Shown: positions 8,106-16,100, numbered from the stretch's first letter. The stretch is DNA of 59,641 nt from Planctomycetota bacterium (GCA_003389215.1 QQVP01000021.1:1-59641), one strand, 5' to 3'. Notes: a model not told the origin generated them from the letters alone. Translations and numbers: made by a program.

Positions 8106-9608
8106 ATGACGCTTTCTGAGCGGCTGGCGGAAAATGTACGGGCCTGCTTCGCCGGCATTTGGATTCAAAGCTGCGAGCACGAAGATGCCCTCTTGGACAT
8201 CGCCCGTCTCTGCCATGACGAAATCTGGAATCTGGCCACCTGGGATATCGACCGGGGATTGCGCACAGCAGCCCAGACCGACGGAGACTCGGCCGAAGTG
8301 ACGGGCACCGATCCGCTGGCCGCTGTGCGGGCACTCGGTTCGCTGGCCACCAGCGACAGTCCATCGCTGCTGGTACTGGTCAACTTCCATCGCTTCTTGG
8401 GCTCGGCCGAGATCGTGCAGGCCGTGGCCTGCCAAGTTAATCGGGGCAAGAACGACCGCACCTTTCTGGTGATCCTCTCGCCGGTCGTCGAGATCCCCAC
8501 CGAGCTGGAAAAACTTTTTATCACGATCGAGCACGAGTTGCCCGATCGGCGGCAGATCGCCGAAATCGCCCGCGGCGTGGCGACCGAAGAAGGGGAGCTG
8601 CCCACGGGCGCCGAACTGGATCGGGTCCTCGATGCGGCCTGCGGTCTGACCCGCTACGAGGCCGAAGGCGCATTCAGCCTCTCGCTGGTCCGCCATGGTC
8701 GCGTGGAGCCGTCGACCATCTGGCAGCTCAAGTCCCAGATGCTCACCAAGAGCGGTCTCTTGGCATTGCATCGTGGCGGCGAACGGTTCGACGACTTGGG
8801 CGGTCTGGAGTCACTCAAGGCGTTCTGTCGGCGGGCCCTGCGGCCCGGTGCGGACGGCGCCAAGAGATGCCGGCCCCGCGGCGTGCTGCTGTTGGGCGTG
8901 CCCGGCACGGGCAAGAGCGCGTTTTGTAAGGCGCTCGGCAATGAAACGGGCCGACCGACGCTGACGCTCGACGTCGGCGCCTTGATGGGTTCGCTCGTCG
9001 GTCAAACCGAAGAGCGGACGCGACGGGCGCTACGGATCGTCGATGCCATGCAGCCGGCCGTGCTGTTTGTGGACGAGGTGGAAAAGGCCCTCAGCGGCGT
9101 GGCTGCCTCGGGCCAGAGTGACAGCGGCGTATCGGCCCGCATGTTCGGCTCCCTGCTCTCCTGGCTCAACGATCATGACTCGGACGTGTTCGTCGTCTGC
9201 ACGGCCAACGACGTGGCCAAGCTGCCGCCGGAGTTCTCTCGGGCCGAGCGGTTCGATGCCCTGTTCTTTCTCGACCTTCCGGGTCACGAGCAGAAGCAAG
9301 CCATTTGGCAGATCTACCTGGACCTGTTTGGCATCGACGCCGATCAGCGCCTGCCTGACGACGAAGGTTGGACCGGCGCCGAGATCCGCGCCTGCTGCCG
9401 GTTGGCCGCGCTGTTAGACATGCCGCTGATGCAGGCGGCGGAAAACATCGTGCCGGTGGCGGTCACCGCGGCCGAGTCGGTCGAGCGGCTGCGCCGCTGG
9501 GCCAGCGGCCGCTGCCTGGCGGCCGACCAGCTGGGCATCTACACGGGCGCGGGTGCCTCACGCAGAAAGACGCGCCGCAGCATCCCCCGCGATCCGAGCG
9601 TCAACTGA
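8106..9608 (+). CDS. Ycf46-like AAA+ ATPase
   Basis: A 500-aa protein with an N-terminal ~230-residue domain typical of Ycf46 (contains LLVLVNFHRFLGSAEIVQA and VILSPVVEIPTELEKL). A single AAA+ module follows: DLGGLESLK, Walker A GVPGTGKSAF at about residue 264, Walker B VLFVDEVEKAL, sensor-1 VVCTANDVAKLP, and arginine finger SRAERFDALFFLDLP. All key catalytic residues are intact. The start at 8106 follows AAGGAA. It probably remodels a protein substrate; in this operon the substrate may relate to the Ubl conjugation genes 2-5 kb downstream. Ycf46 of cyanobacteria is linked to carbon metabolism, but that role need not apply here. Confidence 0.85.
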   Translation: MTLSERLAENVRACFAGIWIQSCEHEDALLDIARLCHDEIWNLATWDIDRGLRTAAQTDGDSAEVTGTDPLAAVRALGSLATSDSPSLLVLVNFHRFLGSAEIVQAVACQVNRGKNDRTFLVILSPVVEIPTELEKLFITIEHELPDRRQIAEIARGVATEEGELPTGAELDRVLDAACGLTRYEAEGAFSLSLVRHGRVEPSTIWQLKSQMLTKSGLLALHRGGERFDDLGGLESLKAFCRRALRPGADGAKRCRPRGVLLLGVPGTGKSAFCKALGNETGRPTLTLDVGALMGSLVGQTEERTRRALRIVDAMQPAVLFVDEVEKALSGVAASGQSDSGVSARMFGSLLSWLNDHDSDVFVVCTANDVAKLPPEFSRAERFDALFFLDLPGHEQKQAIWQIYLDLFGIDADQRLPDDEGWTGAEIRACCRLAALLDMPLMQAAENIVPVAVTAAESVERLRRWASGRCLAADQLGIYTGAGASRRKTRRSIPRDPSVN

Positions 9609-9651
9609 AATCAAGTCGTTCCTATCACTATTCACTTCATCGGAGAAAAAC

Positions 9652-10593
9652 ATGACAGCAACGTCTACGAACCAATCCGCGGCGCGGAGCGATCCGGCCC
9701 AGCGGATGCGCACCACCATGTGTGCCACACGGATCAGCTTCGTCTGGTTCGGCACGCGCAAGGCCCTCTCTTCGATCCAGAAGGCCCAGGCCGCCGAATC
9801 GTTCGGCGCTGAGGGCGCGTATCTCAGCGCCGGCAAAAAGCTGCTCGATACGAGGCACCCGCAGTTCAAGGCGGTCACCTCGGTCCGCAATCGGGCGCGC
9901 TCCTACTGGGTCTCGATCAGCCTGCCCTATCCGGAGGCCGGCATTCGTCTGGTCCGGCAGGACGCGCTGGCGACCTTCGAGGATCAGATGAACCGGTTCA
10001 AGCAGGAACTCGACGAGGCGGTCGCCGGCCTCGAGCAGCAGTACGCAGAACTGAAATCGGCGGCCGCCACACGCCTCGGCAGTCTCTACAACGAAGCCGA
10101 CTATCCGGCATCCTTGGCCGGCCTGTTCGAGGTGACGTGGGACTATCCGAGTATCGAGCCGCCCTCCTACTTGCAGCAGCTCAATCCGGCCATCTACGAG
10201 CAGGAGTGTCGGCGTGTCGAAGCCCGCTTCAGCGAAGCGGTACAGTTGGCCGAGCAAGCCTTTCTCGACGAGTTTTCGCAGCTCGTCTCCCATCTGACCG
10301 AACGGCTCGGCGGTCGCGAAGACGGCCGCCCCAAAATCTTTCGCGACTCGGCCGTCGAGAACCTGCGCGAGTTCTTCGATCGATTTCGGTCCTTGAATGT
10401 CCGCTCGAACGAACAGCTCGATGCACTTGTCGCCCAGTGCCAACAGATCGTCACAGGCGTTGAGCCCCAGCAGCTGCGCGAGGCGGGCGAGTTTCGCCAG
10501 CAAATTGCCTCGCAGCTATCGGGCGTTCAGTCGGTGCTCGACGGCCTGCTGGTCGATCGGCCGCGGCGACGGATCATCCGCACGCCGAAGTGA
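9652..10593 (+). CDS. Coiled-coil protein, possibly DUF3150-like
   Basis: A 313-aa soluble protein beginning after GGAGAAAAAC. The layout resembles DUF3150: an N-terminal region (FVWFGTRKALSSIQK), a middle with 'RQDALATFEDQMNRFKQELD' preceding a helical coiled coil, then a YPASL segment and a final helical domain. DUF3150 proteins often neighbour AAA ATPases of the MoxR/Ycf46 type, which fits here, but the match is by eye and uncertain. No catalytic motif is evident. It may act as a cofactor or substrate adaptor of the upstream ATPase. Confidence 0.6.
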   Translation: MTATSTNQSAARSDPAQRMRTTMCATRISFVWFGTRKALSSIQKAQAAESFGAEGAYLSAGKKLLDTRHPQFKAVTSVRNRARSYWVSISLPYPEAGIRLVRQDALATFEDQMNRFKQELDEAVAGLEQQYAELKSAAATRLGSLYNEADYPASLAGLFEVTWDYPSIEPPSYLQQLNPAIYEQECRRVEARFSEAVQLAEQAFLDEFSQLVSHLTERLGGREDGRPKIFRDSAVENLREFFDRFRSLNVRSNEQLDALVAQCQQIVTGVEPQQLREAGEFRQQIASQLSGVQSVLDGLLVDRPRRRIIRTPK

Positions 10594-10604
10594 GGACACA
10601 TCTG

Positions 10605-10856
10605 ATGCAGTTGATTATTGAAACTCACGGCGCCGTGCGGTGCGTCTACACCGAGGCAATCAACCTGGCCACCATCGGACAACTCTCGATCGCTCGCGCC
10701 TCGCACGTCGAACCGGACGAGGCGGGCCGCTGGTTGGCCGATCTGGCGCCGGTAGGTGGCCCGCGATTGGGGCCCTACGCCCGCCGTAGCAACGCACTCG
10801 CTGCTGAGGTCGAGTGGCTCCAGAAATACTGGCTCTTCACCGAGCCGCCGGCGTAA
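10605..10856 (+). CDS. Small conserved hypothetical protein
   Basis: An 83-aa protein (starts MQLIIETHGAVRCVY; contains RASHVEPDEAGRWLADLAPV and RSNALAAEVEWL). The pattern 'ASHVEP-x5-W-x2-DL-x-PV' is one I recall from small planctomycete proteins next to DUF1257/DUF2997 genes. GAGG lies 10 bases upstream of the ATG at 10605. An intrinsic terminator follows it, so part of the transcription may stop here. No function known. Confidence 0.65.
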   Translation: MQLIIETHGAVRCVYTEAINLATIGQLSIARASHVEPDEAGRWLADLAPVGGPRLGPYARRSNALAAEVEWLQKYWLFTEPPA

Positions 10857-10886
10857 ATCCGGCGATCCACAAATACCAAATCGCAG

Positions 10887-10932
10887 AGCCCCGGTTGCGC
10901 ACGTTCTTCAGGCGCGCGGCCGGGGCTTTTCC
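10887..10932 (+). terminator. Internal hairpin, probable intrinsic terminator
   Basis: An 8-bp stem (AGCCCCGG at 10887-10894 with CCGGGGCT at 10920-10927) with a small inner GCGC stem is followed by TTTTCC. It lies inside the co-directional run, between the AAA half and the Ubl half, and could make expression of the Ubl genes partly independent or attenuated. Confidence 0.6.
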
Positions 10933-10965
10933 TTTCATTTCTCTATCCCGACAGGAGGACTTCCT

Positions 10966-11181
10966 ATGAGACAGGCCGAACTTAACCGGGCCGTCGCCCG
11001 CGCCACGGGCGAGACGGTCTCCACCATCAAGCGTTTGGGGTTTCTGCTGGCCGACCCGGTCGAGAGTTGCGATCCCGACTCGGAAGAGTATGGCCCGCAC
11101 GTCATCGATTGGGACGAGCTGGATGCGCAGCGCAATGAAGGTGTTCTATGGAGGCCGCACCATGAGCCGGCCGCCGCATGA
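10966..11181 (+). CDS. Small hypothetical protein
   Basis: A 71-aa protein with a strong AGGAGG site 7 bases upstream of its ATG. It begins MRQAELNRAVARATGETVST, with a helix-turn-helix-like N-terminus (ATGETVSTIKRLGF), then an acidic segment and VIDWDEL. The pattern suggests a small DNA-binding or adaptor protein common in phage-like and planctomycete loci. It is the first gene after the internal terminator, so it may head a sub-operon that includes the ubiquitin-like genes. Confidence 0.6.
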   Translation: MRQAELNRAVARATGETVSTIKRLGFLLADPVESCDPDSEEYGPHVIDWDELDAQRNEGVLWRPHHEPAAA

Positions 11182-11400
11182 GCAAGGCGAAGTCTTACCT
11201 TCGACCATGAAGTCGACCGCGCTACGCGAACGTGGCGATCCGTGCCAGCGACAGCAGCTTCGCGGGGGCCAAAGGCGTGGCCGACGCGAAGTCAACTCAA
11301 GTCGCTGTGAGGTGGGGCGAAGACGGCGAGCACGACGGCGGACCGTTTGAAGCGGCTCGCCTTTCTTCTGTTTTCCAACCCGAATTACGAAAGGACCAAC

Positions 11401-11625
11401 ATGAGAATTCTCCTGATCAACAACGATGGAGCCGGCTTTGCCGACTATGTCGAGGTCGCCGAGGACACGACGGTCAACCAGTTATTTCAGCGGCAGATGG
11501 GTTCGGCCCGCGCGAGCAACTATCTCATTCGCGTCAATCGCCAGCCGTGCGCGGCCGACCAGGTGCTGCAAGAGGGTGATCGCATTTCCATAACGCCGAC
11601 GAAGATCGAGGGTGCGCTACGGTAA
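11401..11625 (+). CDS. Ubiquitin-like protein (beta-grasp)
   Basis: A 74-aa protein with the length and strand pattern of a ThiS/MoaD/ubiquitin-type beta-grasp: [19 protein letters not shown], a helix ([12 protein letters not shown]), YLIRVNRQP, then [16 protein letters not shown]. The sequence ends GALR rather than a terminal Gly-Gly, so maturation by a peptidase would be needed if the single Gly is the conjugated residue. AAAGGA precedes the ATG at 11401. Genes for an E2-like protein, a JAMM peptidase and an E1 follow, which is the context of a conjugated modifier. A 31-bp tandem duplication begins inside its last codons. Confidence 0.75.
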   Translation: MRILLINNDGAGFADYVEVAEDTTVNQLFQRQMGSARASNYLIRVNRQPCAADQVLQEGDRISITPTKIEGALR

Positions 11626-11672
11626 CCCTACCTCGCCCGCAGGTGCGCTACGGTAACCCTACCTCGCCCGCA
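11611..11672. repeat. 31-bp perfect tandem duplication over the Ubl stop codon
   Basis: The 31-bp unit at 11611-11641 is repeated exactly at 11642-11672. The first copy holds the last codons and stop of the Ubl gene; the second is intergenic. It does not alter the predicted C-terminus but lengthens the spacer before the E2 gene. Confidence 0.95.
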
Positions 11673-11734
11673 GGTCGTCGAGCACTCGCGCTCGGCGGCC
11701 TGGTGGGCGATTTCCTGTGTCCGGAGAAAAGACC

Positions 11735-12754
11735 ATGAAACGCAAAGATAAGCGGCTGAGCCGATTGGCGCTGGCCATCTACTCACAGCAACAGGCGGCG
11801 CGGCGCCCGCCTCCGCTGGTCGAGTTGCCGACCACCACTTGGCAAATCTGCCAGCGACTAACGCGTCGAATCGAGCTGGCGCGAGGACGCGGCTGGCAAT
11901 TGGCCGAGCGCCGTTCCCGCCGTGAACTGCGGCTAATGCTGCAAGACCTCCGCGACCATCTAAATGCGGTCGAAGGTCAAGTCGCTCCATCGCGATGCGA
12001 AACGTCGGCTGCATCGGTCGGCGAGATCCACGCCGACTTGCTCGCACTGCAGGACGAGTTTGAAGAGGTTTCCTTCGACGTGCGAGGCAAGATGATCTCC
12101 GTTACCACCGAGCCGATCAAACTGGAAGGAGTTGACCTGGGTCGCTTCGAGATCTGCCTCGATTGGACCGCCATTGGTCCAGACCGATCACGCAGGTACC
12201 GAGTGATCGCCCTCGATCCCAATCCGGCAGCGTCCAACGAAAGCGTCACCCATCCTCACGTTCAAGACGAGGTCGTCTGCGAGGGTGAGGGCCACCAGTC
12301 GATTCGCACCGCCCTCCAGCAAGGCCGCCTCCTCGATTTCTTTCTGATCGTGGTGGGCCTGCTGCGCACCTATAACTCCGGCAGTCCGTACATCTCCCTT
12401 TCGGAGTGGCACGGGGTGGAGTGTAGCGACTGCGGAACGGTGGTCTGCGATGACGACCGGTGGACCTGTGAGAAATGCGAATCCCCGGTGTGTGGCGAGT
12501 GCTATGTGAACTGTCCCGTCTGCGACGGCATCTATTGTGCCGCGTGTGTGACCCGCTGTGAGGGCTGCGATCTGGACATCTGCTCGTCGTGCATCGCCGA
12601 GTGTGCTAGATGCCGGGCTGACCGGTGTCCCGATTGCCTAGAGGAAAACGAAAGGTGCCGAGATTGCCATGAACGAGAAGCAGAAGAAGCCAGTGAGTAT
12701 GAGAAGGGCTGTACAACATCGAGCCAATCATGCGACGCCGGTACTCCGGTTTAG
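11735..12754 (+). CDS. E2-like domain fused to Cys-rich RING/treble-clef-like domain
   Basis: A 339-aa protein. Residues 1-105 are a basic helical region. Residues about 110-228 resemble a divergent E2/UBC fold: a strand-rich half (FEICLDWTA), the [15 protein letters not shown] motif with a candidate catalytic Cys at 182, then helices ([18 protein letters not shown]) and [11 protein letters not shown]. Residues 229-313 contain about 20 cysteines in CxxC pairs (CSDCG, CEKCE, CPVCDG, CEGCDL, CARCRAD, CRDCH), like tandem RING/treble-clef zinc knuckles. The ATG at 11735 follows GGAGAAAAG. An E2 with a built-in E3-like zinc module suggests transfer of the upstream Ubl without a separate ligase. 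Its 3' end overlaps the JAMM gene by 86 bases. Confidence 0.7.
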   Translation: MKRKDKRLSRLALAIYSQQQAARRPPPLVELPTTTWQICQRLTRRIELARGRGWQLAERRSRRELRLMLQDLRDHLNAVEGQVAPSRCETSAASVGEIHADLLALQDEFEEVSFDVRGKMISVTTEPIKLEGVDLGRFEICLDWTAIGPDRSRRYRVIALDPNPAASNESVTHPHVQDEVVCEGEGHQSIRTALQQGRLLDFFLIVVGLLRTYNSGSPYISLSEWHGVECSDCGTVVCDDDRWTCEKCESPVCGECYVNCPVCDGIYCAACVTRCEGCDLDICSSCIAECARCRADRCPDCLEENERCRDCHEREAEEASEYEKGCTTSSQSCDAGTPV

Positions 12755-13370
12755 TCCTACCGCCTGGGCTAAACTGTTGTTCCTGCGGGATTACGGAAAT
12801 ACCGAGGTGGGTGCCTTCGGCATCTCGGCGGGAGATGACCTCCTGTATCTCGAGGACGTGCAGCTCGTTCAGCAAACCTGCTCCTGGGCGCATGTGGCCT
12901 TTGACGACCAGTCGGTTGCCGACTTCTTTGATCGGCAGGTCGACGAAGGAAGGCGGCCCGAGCAGTTCGCTCGCATTTGGCTGCATACCCATCCGGGTGA
13001 CAGCCCCCGCCCAAGCCTGACCGATGAAGAGACGTTTGACCGCGTCTTCGGCCGCTCCACCTGGGCGATCATGTGTATCCTCGCCTGCGAGGGCCAGTCA
13101 TACGCTCGTCTCCGCTTCAACGACGGGCCGCGTGCCGAACTGGAGATCCCCGTTACCGTCGACTACACGCGTCCGTTCGACAGCTGTGATCACGAGGCCT
13201 GGGAGCACGAGTATTTGGCTAACGTCCAGACGCAACAACCGGCCCGCATCACGTCCACGGTCACCGAGCCGATCGTCGGGTCGCCGTTCCATGAGGAGCC
13301 GACCGACGAGTGGCTCGAAAGCTGGTGCGATTACGTAGAAGACGACGACACGAAAGGATGGGATCGATGA
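12669..13370 (+). CDS. JAMM/Mov34-type metallopeptidase (JAB domain)
   Basis: A 233-aa protein with a complete zinc-site signature: E46 in [10 protein letters not shown], and HTHP at 106-109 giving H-x-H-x7-S-x2-D (H106, H108, S116, D119). JAMM enzymes in ubiquitin-like operons trim the Ubl C-terminus or remove it from targets; here the Ubl ends GALR, so trimming is plausible. The N-terminal ~25 residues overlap the E2 gene in another frame. The stop overlaps the E1 start as ATGA at 13367. A C-terminal extension of about 70 residues rich in acidic residues is not explained by the JAB fold. Confidence 0.85.
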   Translation: MNEKQKKPVSMRRAVQHRANHATPVLRFSPTAWAKLLFLRDYGNTEVGAFGISAGDDLLYLEDVQLVQQTCSWAHVAFDDQSVADFFDRQVDEGRRPEQFARIWLHTHPGDSPRPSLTDEETFDRVFGRSTWAIMCILACEGQSYARLRFNDGPRAELEIPVTVDYTRPFDSCDHEAWEHEYLANVQTQQPARITSTVTEPIVGSPFHEEPTDEWLESWCDYVEDDDTKGWDR

Positions 13371-14044
13371 CATCAACGACAACAATCGAACCGGATCGCT
13401 TCGGTCGCCAGCGGGAGTTTGTCCCCGCGGACCGGCTAGCGACCACTAGCGCGACCGTGATCGGCGTTGGCGCCATCGGTCGCCAGGTAGCCCTGCAACT
13501 GGCGGCCATCGGTGCGCCGCGAATTCAACTCGTCGACTTTGACACGGTCGATATGACGAACGTCACGACTCAGGGTTACTCGACCGAAGACGTTGGCCAG
13601 CCCAAGGTGTTGGCTACCGCCGCCGCCATCCGACGGCTCGATAATGCGATCCGGGTTGAGACTGTGGAGGATCGCTACCGAGCCAAGTTGCCCATCGGTG
13701 AAGCGTTGTATTGCTGCGTCGATTCGATCTCGGCGCGGGCCGCCATCTGGCGATCCGCCAAAACTCGGTGTCGATTCTGGGCGGACGGCCGAATGCGGGG
13801 GGAAGTCATTCGCGTGCTTACAGCGGCGCCCGTAGAGGACGATGCGCGATACGGCGAGACGCTGTTTCCGCAAGGCCAGGCCCAGCAAGGCAGCTGCACG
13901 TCACGCAGCACGATCTACTCGGCCAATATCGCGGCGGGAATTATGGTCCACCAATTCACCCGCTGGCTGCGAGGTCTACCGACGGACCGTGACATCATCA
14001 TCAATCTGCTGGCCAGCGAATGGTCAGCCAGTTCAACACAATGA
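13367..14044 (+). CDS. E1-like/ThiF-family adenylyltransferase
   Basis: A 225-aa short ThiF/E1 protein. The nucleotide-binding [10 protein letters not shown] motif is at 33-38, followed by [17 protein letters not shown] (substrate Asp and the N-x-x-x-Q/R segment). Cys 177 in [17 protein letters not shown] is at the position of the E1 thioester cysteine in this family. It lacks the zinc-binding CxxC pairs of MoeB/ThiF. The start at 13367 gives an ATGA overlap with the peptidase gene and AAAGGA upstream. It would adenylate the C-terminal Gly of the Ubl at 11401 and hand it to the E2. Confidence 0.8.
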   Translation: MTSTTTIEPDRFGRQREFVPADRLATTSATVIGVGAIGRQVALQLAAIGAPRIQLVDFDTVDMTNVTTQGYSTEDVGQPKVLATAAAIRRLDNAIRVETVEDRYRAKLPIGEALYCCVDSISARAAIWRSAKTRCRFWADGRMRGEVIRVLTAAPVEDDARYGETLFPQGQAQQGSCTSRSTIYSANIAAGIMVHQFTRWLRGLPTDRDIIINLLASEWSASSTQ

Positions 14045-14056
14045 AAGGGGAAACAC

Positions 14057-14200
14057 ATGAAGACGCTGCTTGGGATTGGAATTCTCATCGCGATCGCCGG
14101 CTTGATGGTCGGAGGTCCCAACAAACCCAAGAACCGATCGGGCGGCCGAAAACGAAGGCGCAACTGCACCTGCCGCACAGGCAGCTGCTGGTGCCGCTAA
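14057..14200 (+). CDS. 47-aa small membrane protein with Cys-rich tail
   Basis: A good ribosome site (AAAGGGG) precedes an ATG 12 bases after the E1 gene. The product has one hydrophobic segment (LLGIGILIAIAGLMVGG), a basic linker and a C-terminus with four cysteines (NCTCRTGSCWCR). It is too short for most gene callers. Position and signals support a real gene that ends the operon together with the next one. The Cys-rich tail could bind a metal; function unknown. Confidence 0.55.
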   Translation: MKTLLGIGILIAIAGLMVGGPNKPKNRSGGRKRRRNCTCRTGSCWCR

Positions 14201-14236
14201 ACCCTCGGCTGCTTCTCAACATCCAAGAGGTTCACA

Positions 14237-14365
14237 ATGGAGGACATCGTTATTCTGGCCGTCCTCGCCCTCGGCGGCTGGTGGCTTTACAAACAGGGCA
14301 AACAGATCGGTAGCCGCCAAGGCTACAACGTCGGCCGATCGCGCGGCAGGCGACGAAGACAGTGA
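14237..14365 (+). CDS. 42-aa small membrane protein
   Basis: The product is MEDIVILAVLALGGWWLYKQ followed by a very basic tail (GSRQGYNVGRSRGRRRRQ). AAGAGG lies 9 bases before the ATG. One short hydrophobic helix plus an Arg-rich tail suggests a membrane-bound RNA-, DNA- or phospholipid-contacting peptide. It is the last gene before a hairpin, so it closes the operon. Confidence 0.55.
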   Translation: MEDIVILAVLALGGWWLYKQGKQIGSRQGYNVGRSRGRRRRQ

Positions 14366-14387
14366 AACCCGCCTGGCATGGCAGACT

Positions 14388-14418
14388 TGGTTGGGCCGTC
14401 CGCTGGGCGGCCCAACCA
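14388..14418 (+). terminator. Hairpin at the end of the Ubl operon
   Basis: An 11-bp perfect stem (14388-14398 with 14408-14418, TGGTTGGGCCG and its complement) closes a 9-base loop. A T-rich TTTCTT follows within 15 bases. Likely operon terminator, though the T tract is not immediate. Confidence 0.55.
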
Positions 14419-14457
14419 GTCGCCTTTCTTGAGATCCAGACGGATCAGCAATCAATG

Positions 14458-14503
14458 ACTACCGGCAGAGCCGGTAGTATGAGGAAGGCCCCTAAAAGGG
14501 GCC
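14458..14503. repeat. IS200 right-end hairpins
   Basis: Two adjacent perfect hairpins: ACTACCGGC-AGA-GCCGGTAGT at 14458-14478 and GGCCCCT-AAA-AGGGGCC at 14487-14503. The first resembles the hairpin at 16134-16150 in its loop and closing bases and is the likely right-end recognition structure. Confidence 0.7.
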
Positions 14504-14519
14504 ATGTTGGTGGTTGTTA

Positions 14520-15616
14520 TTGATCTTCAGAATGCTATAGGAGCGCAGTGGTTATTGATGTTAGATTGTTGCGATGAGAACAAAAGGATCTGCTCAGGAA
14601 TTGGAGTCGCGGCGACGTACGGCGGTGCGGCTGCTTGCACGAGGAATGACGTTGCGGGCGGTCGCCCAGGCCATTGGTTGCTCGGCGTCGTCAGTTCAGC
14701 GATGGAAGGACGCGGTCGAAGCAGGTGGAGCCGAGGCGCTGAAGGCCAAACCGCACCCCGGCGCGAAGCCAAAGTTGAGCGACCGGCAGAAGCGGCAGCT
14801 CGTGAAGATCTTGAAACGCGGACCGCGCCAGGCGGGATATCCAACGGATCTTTGGACGTGTTCCCGAGTGGCCGAGGTGATCGAAGAGCACTTCGGCGTG
14901 ACGTACCATGTGAATTACATTCCCGACGTGTTGCGCGGGCTCGGCTGGAGTCTTCAGAAGCCGGAGCAGCGTGCCCGCGAGCGGGACGAAGCCGCCATCG
15001 CCCGTTGGCGAAGCCGCGAGTGGCCGCGGATAAAAAAAGAGGCTCGAAAAGCAAGCTAGCGTCGTGTTTCTCGATGAAAGCGGCTTCATGCTGCAACCGC
15101 TCTGCCGCCGCACATGGGCCCCGCGCGGCGAAACGCCGATTCAATATGCGTGGGATCGTCATGACCGCCTCAGCGCCATCGGCGCGTTGGCGTTGGCTCC
15201 TTGGTCGGCGCGGGTCAGCATGTACTTCGAGCTGTTTGATCACAACGTCACGGCCGACGGAGTGGTCTCGTTTCTCAAGCAACTGCGTCGGCATTTGCGC
15301 CGCACGATCATCTTGGTCTGGGATCGTTGGAGTGTCCATCGCAAGGCGGCCCGCCTGCTCCGGGAAGAAGGATGCCCGTGGATTCACTTTGAATGGTTGC
15401 CTGGCTATGCCCCAGAACTCGATCCGGTGGAATGGATCTGGAACCATACCAAGTACGCCGATCTGGCGAACTTCGTCCCCGATGATGTCGAGCATCTTCA
15501 GCAAGCAGTAACCGACTCGCTGGAACAACAGCGCCACGACAGCTACCTCAAACACTCGTTCTTCCGATCCGCACAACTCACGATCTAATCTGTTCCATTT
15601 TCAATCTGAAGATCAA
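14520..15616 (+). mobile_element. IS630-family insertion sequence with TA target duplication
   Basis: Terminal inverted repeats are TTGATCTTCAGAATG at 14520 and, on the other strand, TTGATCTTCAGATTG at 15616, flanked by TA on both sides (14518-14519 and 15617-15618). TA duplication is the hallmark of IS630/Tc1-mariner elements. Length about 1.1 kb, one two-frame transposase gene inside. Confidence 0.85.
14574..15588 (+). CDS. IS630 transposase in two overlapping frames
   Basis: Frame one (14574-15059) holds HTH domains (VAQAIGCSASSVQRWKDAV, then a second HTH). Frame two, open from 15034, holds the DDE domain: VVFLDESGF, ILVWDRWSVHRKAA and PGYAPELDPVEWIWN, with the catalytic Asp, Asp and Glu. 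The frames meet at seven A residues (15032-15038), where a +1 or -2 slip would fuse WPRI to KKRLEKQASVVFLDE, matching single-ORF IS630 transposases. Whether the slip is programmed or a mutation cannot be told from sequence, but A7 is a typical slippery site for IS elements. Apart from that the gene is intact. Confidence 0.8.
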
Positions 15617-16050
15617 TAGTTGATGTCGAACAGGCCGCGTTCTTGGTCCCGCTCGTGTTTCTCTTGGTGCTGGATGTACGCCCGTATCATCGCCTCATCC
15701 AGCCCCACCGTGCTGACACAATATCCGCGTGACCAAAACGCTCGTCCGTATAGGCTTCCTTTCACCTTTTCGAGGTCACGGCTGATCCGAATCGCACTCT
15801 TTCCTTTCAAATAGCCCACCGTATTGGCAATGCTGTATTTCGGTGGAACGCTCAACAGCAGATGAACGTGGTCTGGCAATGCATTACCCTTCACCAATTC
15901 GATGTCCTTCTGCCGACAAAGCTGGCGGAGAATCTTCCCGATCTCCGTACGCAGACTTCCGTAAAACCTTCGCCTCCTGTATTTTGGAACGATCACCACA
16001 TGATACTTGCAGTCCCACTTCACGTGGGATTGACTACGCCAGTCCTTCAT
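15613..16050 (-). CDS. tnpA: IS200-family transposase TnpA (HUH/Y1)
   Basis: A 145-aa protein of usual Y1 transposase length. The HUH metal motif is in ALPDHVHLLLSVP, and the nucleophilic Tyr is in MIRAYIQHQEKH. The N-terminus KYHVVIVPKYRRR is typical of IS200. It cuts and joins single-stranded DNA at the hairpin-marked ends. The IS630 insertion replaced the original stop (AAC TAA) by AAC TAT TGA, adding a single Tyr residue, so the enzyme should still work. A large hairpin lies just upstream of its start. Confidence 0.9.
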   Translation of the reverse strand: MKDWRSQSHVKWDCKYHVVIVPKYRRRRFYGSLRTEIGKILRQLCRQKDIELVKGNALPDHVHLLLSVPPKYSIANTVGYLKGKSAIRISRDLEKVKGSLYGRAFWSRGYCVSTVGLDEAMIRAYIQHQEKHERDQERGLFDINY

Positions 16051-16053
16051 TTT

Positions 16054-16100
16054 GGATCCTCCCGTGCCCCTCGGGGCCTTCCTCGGGAGGATCCTTTTTT
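16054..16100. terminator. Branched hairpin upstream of IS200 tnpA
   Basis: An 11-bp stem (GGATCCTCCCG at 16054-16064 with CGGGAGGATCC at 16084-16094) encloses a second stem (GCCCC/GGGGC) and is followed by six T on the plus strand. In IS200 a terminator-like hairpin ahead of tnpA is known to block read-through transcription and hide the ribosome site; this structure fits that role. Confidence 0.75.

Noticed and set aside
14504..15576. Long open frames of 335 and 349 aa overlapping IS630
   Set aside because: Other-frame shadows of the transposase; the real product follows the HTH and DDE motifs.
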